DNA of 8,456 bases, from assembly GCA_016869335.1 (NCBI GenBank), contig VGEJ01000093.1, forward strand, positions 1-8,456. The letters run 5' to 3'. Below, in pieces: positions 6,081 through 8,456 of the stretch (positions are counted from its first letter, which is position 1; each line of letters opens with the position of its first letter). The position numbers and the translations under genes are program-made. This DNA is from Alphaproteobacteria bacterium. Lineage in GTDB: Bacteria; Pseudomonadota; Alphaproteobacteria; VGEJ01. Under the pieces are notes generated by a model. The model was not told the origin of the DNA, ran no database searches, and saw nothing but the letters and a program-made list of their open reading frames with translations.

Positions 6081-6100
6081 CCCGCGGCGCGCGCGGCGGG
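6081..6100 (+). terminator. Possible weak GC-rich hairpin after tRNA-Leu
   Basis: CCCGC at 6081-6085 can pair with GCGGG at 6096-6100 across a GC-only loop, 10 bases after the CCA end. There is no following T run (AATTGCTAAT), and in such GC-rich DNA a 5-bp stem arises easily by chance. It is placed where a tRNA terminator would be expected, but support is weak. Confidence 0.25.
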
Positions 6101-6224
6101 AATTGCTAATCCGAGCACGCTGTGCGAGCGTCTGCCGAGCAGCGCCATCGGCACCGGCGAACTGCACGCCCTGTGACCCTGGCGGCGCACGCCCGCCTGC
6201 GCTCCAGCTCACCCGGAGGAGGCC

Positions 6225-8456
6225 ATGTCCGACGATCACAGCAAGATGGCGCTGGAGTACCACCGTCTCCCGACCCCAGGCAAGATCAGCGTCACCCCGA
6301 CGAAGAACCTGGCCAACCAGCGCGATCTGTCGCTCGCCTACTCGCCCGGGGTCGCCGCCGCCTGCCTGCGCATCGCCGAGGACCCGAGCGAGGCCGCCTC
6401 GCTCACCGTGCGCGCCAACCTCGTCGCCGTGATCACCAACGGTACCGCGGTGCTGGGTCTTGGCAACATCGGTCCGCTTGCGGCGAAGCCAGTGATGGAG
6501 GGCAAGGGCGTCCTGTTCAAGAAGTTCGCCGGCGTCGATGTGTTTGACATCGAGCTCGACGAGCTCAATGCCGACAAGATCGTCGACATCGTGGCGAGCC
6601 TCGAGCCGACGTTCGGCGGGATCAACCTCGAGGACATCCGCGCGCCGGAATGCTTCGTCATCGAGCGCAAGCTGCGCGAACGCATGAAGATCCCGGTGTT
6701 TCACGACGATCAGCACGGCACGGCAATCGTCGTGGCGGCGGCGATCTACAATGGTTTGCGCGTGGTGGAGAAGAGGGTCGGCGATGTCAGGCTGGTCTGC
6801 TCCGGCGCCGGCGCGGCCGCGCTGGCGACGCTGAACCTGCTGGTCAGCCTCGGCCTCGACCCCCAGAAGGTGCTGGTGTGCGACCGTTCGGGCGTCATCT
6901 ACAAGGGCCGTGACAAGGACATGGACGAGTACAAGATCCGGTGGGCGCGGCGGACGAACGCGCGCACGCTGACCGATGCGCTGGTCGGCGCCGACATCTT
7001 TCTCGGCGTGTCCGGGCCGCGGGTGATGACCGGCGAGATGGCCAAAGGGATGGCCGCGCGCCCGATCATCCTCGCGCTGGCCAACCCGACGCCCGAGATC
7101 CTGCCCGAGGAGGCGCGCGCGGCCCGGCCCGATGCGATCATCGCCACCGGCCGCTCGGACTACCCCAATCAAGTCAACAACGTTCTCTGTTTCCCCTTCA
7201 TCTTCCGCGGCGCGCTCGACGTCGGCGCGACGACGATCAACGAAGAGATGAAGGTCGCGTGCGTGCGCGCGCTCGCCGATCTGGCGATGGCCGAGCCCTC
7301 CGATGTGGTCGCCAGCGCCTACCGCAAGCAGTCGCTGACCTTCGGGCCGGAATACCTGATCCCGAAGCCGTTCGACCCGCGGATTCTGGTCGAGGTTGCC
7401 CCGGCGGTCGCCAAGGCGGCGATGGCGAGCGGCGTCGCGACGCGCCCGATCACCGATTTCGACGCCTACCGCGAGCGGCTCAACCAGTTCGTCTACCGCT
7501 CCGGCATCGTCATGAAGCCGCTGTTCGACGATGCGCGCAAGGACCCCAAGCGCCTCGTCTACGCCGATGGCGAGGAGAACCAGGTGTTGCGGGCGCTCCA
7601 GATCGTCGTCGACGACGGCCTAGCCAAGCCTATCCTCATCGGCCGTCGCCGAGTGATCGAGCGGCGCATCAAGAAGCTCGCACTGCGGCTCAAGCTCGAC
7701 CAGGACTTCGCGTTGTGCGACCCCGAGGACGATCCGCGCTACCGCGACTACTGGCAGCTCTATCACAGTCTCACGGAACGCCGCGGCGTCACCCCCGATG
7801 AGGCGCGGGCGATTGTCCGAACCAACACCACCGTGATCGGCGCGCTGATGCTCGCGCGGGGCGAGGCCGATGCGCTGCTGTGCGGCGTGGTCGGGCGGTT
7901 CGAGCAGCATCTGGAGCAGCTCGTTCACGTCGTCGGCCTGCGTCCCGGCGTCAAGGAGCCGGCGGGCGTCGAGCTCCTGATGATGCCCCGGGGGACGGTG
8001 TTCATGGCCGACACTGCGGTCTCGTACGAACCGAGCGCCGAGCACATCGCCGAGACCGCCATCCAGGCGGCCGGGCTGGTGCGCCGGTTCGGCCTGGCGC
8101 CGAAAGTGGCGCTGGTCTCGCACTCGACCTTCGGCAGTGCCGACACCGCGACCGCGCGGCGCCTGCGCGAGGCCCTGGCGCTGATCCGCCGCGAGGCGCC
8201 CGACCTCGAGGTCGAGGGCGAGATGCGAGCGGACGCGGCGCTCGTCGAAGCGGTGCGGAATCACCTGTTCCCGAACGCGCAACTCCGCGGCCAGGCGAAC
8301 GTGCTGGTCATGCCCAACCTCGACGCCGCCAATATCGCCTTCAACCTGGCCAAGTGCCTCGCCGAGGGGCTCTCGATCGGCCCGATCCTGGTGGGCATGG
8401 CGAAGCCCGCCCACATCGTGCCGCCGTCCGTGACCGTGCGCGGGCTCGTCAACATG
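6225..8456 (+). CDS. maeB: NADP-dependent malic enzyme, MaeB type with phosphotransacetylase-like domain (3' end outside window)
   Basis: Oxidatively decarboxylates malate to pyruvate and CO2, yielding NAD(P)H in the cytoplasm. The ATG follows a strong GGAGGAGG (6215-6222). The 744 codons visible are open to the right edge, which ends in ...VRGLVNM. Family members usually carry only some 10-20 more residues. The malic domain shows EYHRLPTPGK, the catalytic-type Y39 in LAYSPGVAA, K88 in LAAKPVMEGKG, metal ligands E136/D137 (LEDIRAPE) and D161/D162 (VFHDDQHGTA). The Rossmann motif is SGAGAAA (193-199), followed by ALANPTPEI and GRSDYPNQVNN (309-319). From about residue 430 (MKPLFDDARKDPKRLVYADGEE) a phosphotransacetylase-like domain begins; in this family it is regarded as regulatory (acetyl-CoA sensing, oligomerisation) rather than catalytic. 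NADP rather than NAD preference is inferred from the MaeB architecture. The gene follows tRNA-Leu by 154 bases on the same strand and looks monocistronic on its left side. Confidence 0.95.
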   Translation, partial: MSDDHSKMALEYHRLPTPGKISVTPTKNLANQRDLSLAYSPGVAAACLRIAEDPSEAASLTVRANLVAVITNGTAVLGLGNIGPLAAKPVMEGKGVLFKKFAGVDVFDIELDELNADKIVDIVASLEPTFGGINLEDIRAPECFVIERKLRERMKIPVFHDDQHGTAIVVAAAIYNGLRVVEKRVGDVRLVCSGAGAAALATLNLLVSLGLDPQKVLVCDRSGVIYKGRDKDMDEYKIRWARRTNARTLTDALVGADIFLGVSGPRVMTGEMAKGMAARPIILALANPTPEILPEEARAARPDAIIATGRSDYPNQVNNVLCFPFIFRGALDVGATTINEEMKVACVRALADLAMAEPSDVVASAYRKQSLTFGPEYLIPKPFDPRILVEVAPAVAKAAMASGVATRPITDFDAYRERLNQFVYRSGIVMKPLFDDARKDPKRLVYADGEENQVLRALQIVVDDGLAKPILIGRRRVIERRIKKLALRLKLDQDFALCDPEDDPRYRDYWQLYHSLTERRGVTPDEARAIVRTNTTVIGALMLARGEADALLCGVVGRFEQHLEQLVHVVGLRPGVKEPAGVELLMMPRGTVFMADTAVSYEPSAEHIAETAIQAAGLVRRFGLAPKVALVSHSTFGSADTATARRLREALALIRREAPDLEVEGEMRADAALVEAVRNHLFPNAQLRGQANVLVMPNLDAANIAFNLAKCLAEGLSIGPILVGMAKPAHIVPPSVTVRGLVNM

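Noticed and set aside
5964..7172. 402-codon open frame on the minus strand across tRNA-Leu and the malic enzyme gene
   Set aside because: It covers the tRNA and the conserved malic domain in antisense, with a compositionally biased translation and no known motif. It is a shadow of the real genes.

Overview
The window is GC-rich chromosomal DNA that looks alphaproteobacterial. The propionyl-CoA carboxylase, LipB, FliN and MaeB-type malic enzyme proteins all have an alphaproteobacterial flavour, possibly Rhodospirillales-like. That placement is inference from sequence style, not from a database search. Almost everything is core metabolism or transport; I see no transposase, integrase, phage gene or CRISPR array.

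Layout, left to right. (1) 2-427: the 3' end of a propionyl/acetyl-CoA carboxylase alpha subunit, carrying the biotin attachment site. (2) 457-576: a short degraded stretch readable as the N-terminal half of an acylphosphatase, with no start codon and no C-terminal half. (3) 666-4026: a branched-chain-amino-acid-type (HAAT/Liv) ABC importer cassette with a periplasmic binding protein and two permeases (LivH-like, LivM-like). A 13-bp perfect hairpin separates the binding protein from the permeases. The two ATPase genes normally found in such operons are absent from both flanks inside the window, and the binding protein ends in an unusual C-x2-C-x-C-C tail. (4) 4199-4903: a B3/4 domain protein, related to the B3/B4 region of phenylalanyl-tRNA synthetase beta. 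(5) 4900-5643, minus strand: lipB (octanoyltransferase), converging on the B3/4 gene with a 4-bp CTAG overlap. (6) 5664-5915: a small FliN-type motor-switch protein with no flagellar neighbour, divergent from lipB by only 20 bp. (7) 5983-6070: tRNA-Leu(GAG) with encoded CCA. (8) 6225-8456: a MaeB-type malic enzyme (malic domain plus phosphotransacetylase-like domain) that runs off the right edge just before its expected end.

Functionally the gene products are mostly independent. The carboxylase feeds propionyl-CoA toward methylmalonyl-CoA and the TCA cycle, the malic enzyme drains malate to pyruvate, and LipB starts lipoylation of the 2-oxoacid dehydrogenases, so the flanks share a central carbon theme. 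The importer may supply amino acids or related substrates, but its ligand cannot be read from the sequence. I do not find a convincing undescribed multi-gene system. The points most worth following are the ATPase-less importer with the cysteine-rich binding-protein tail, the acylphosphatase relic, and the isolated FliN.
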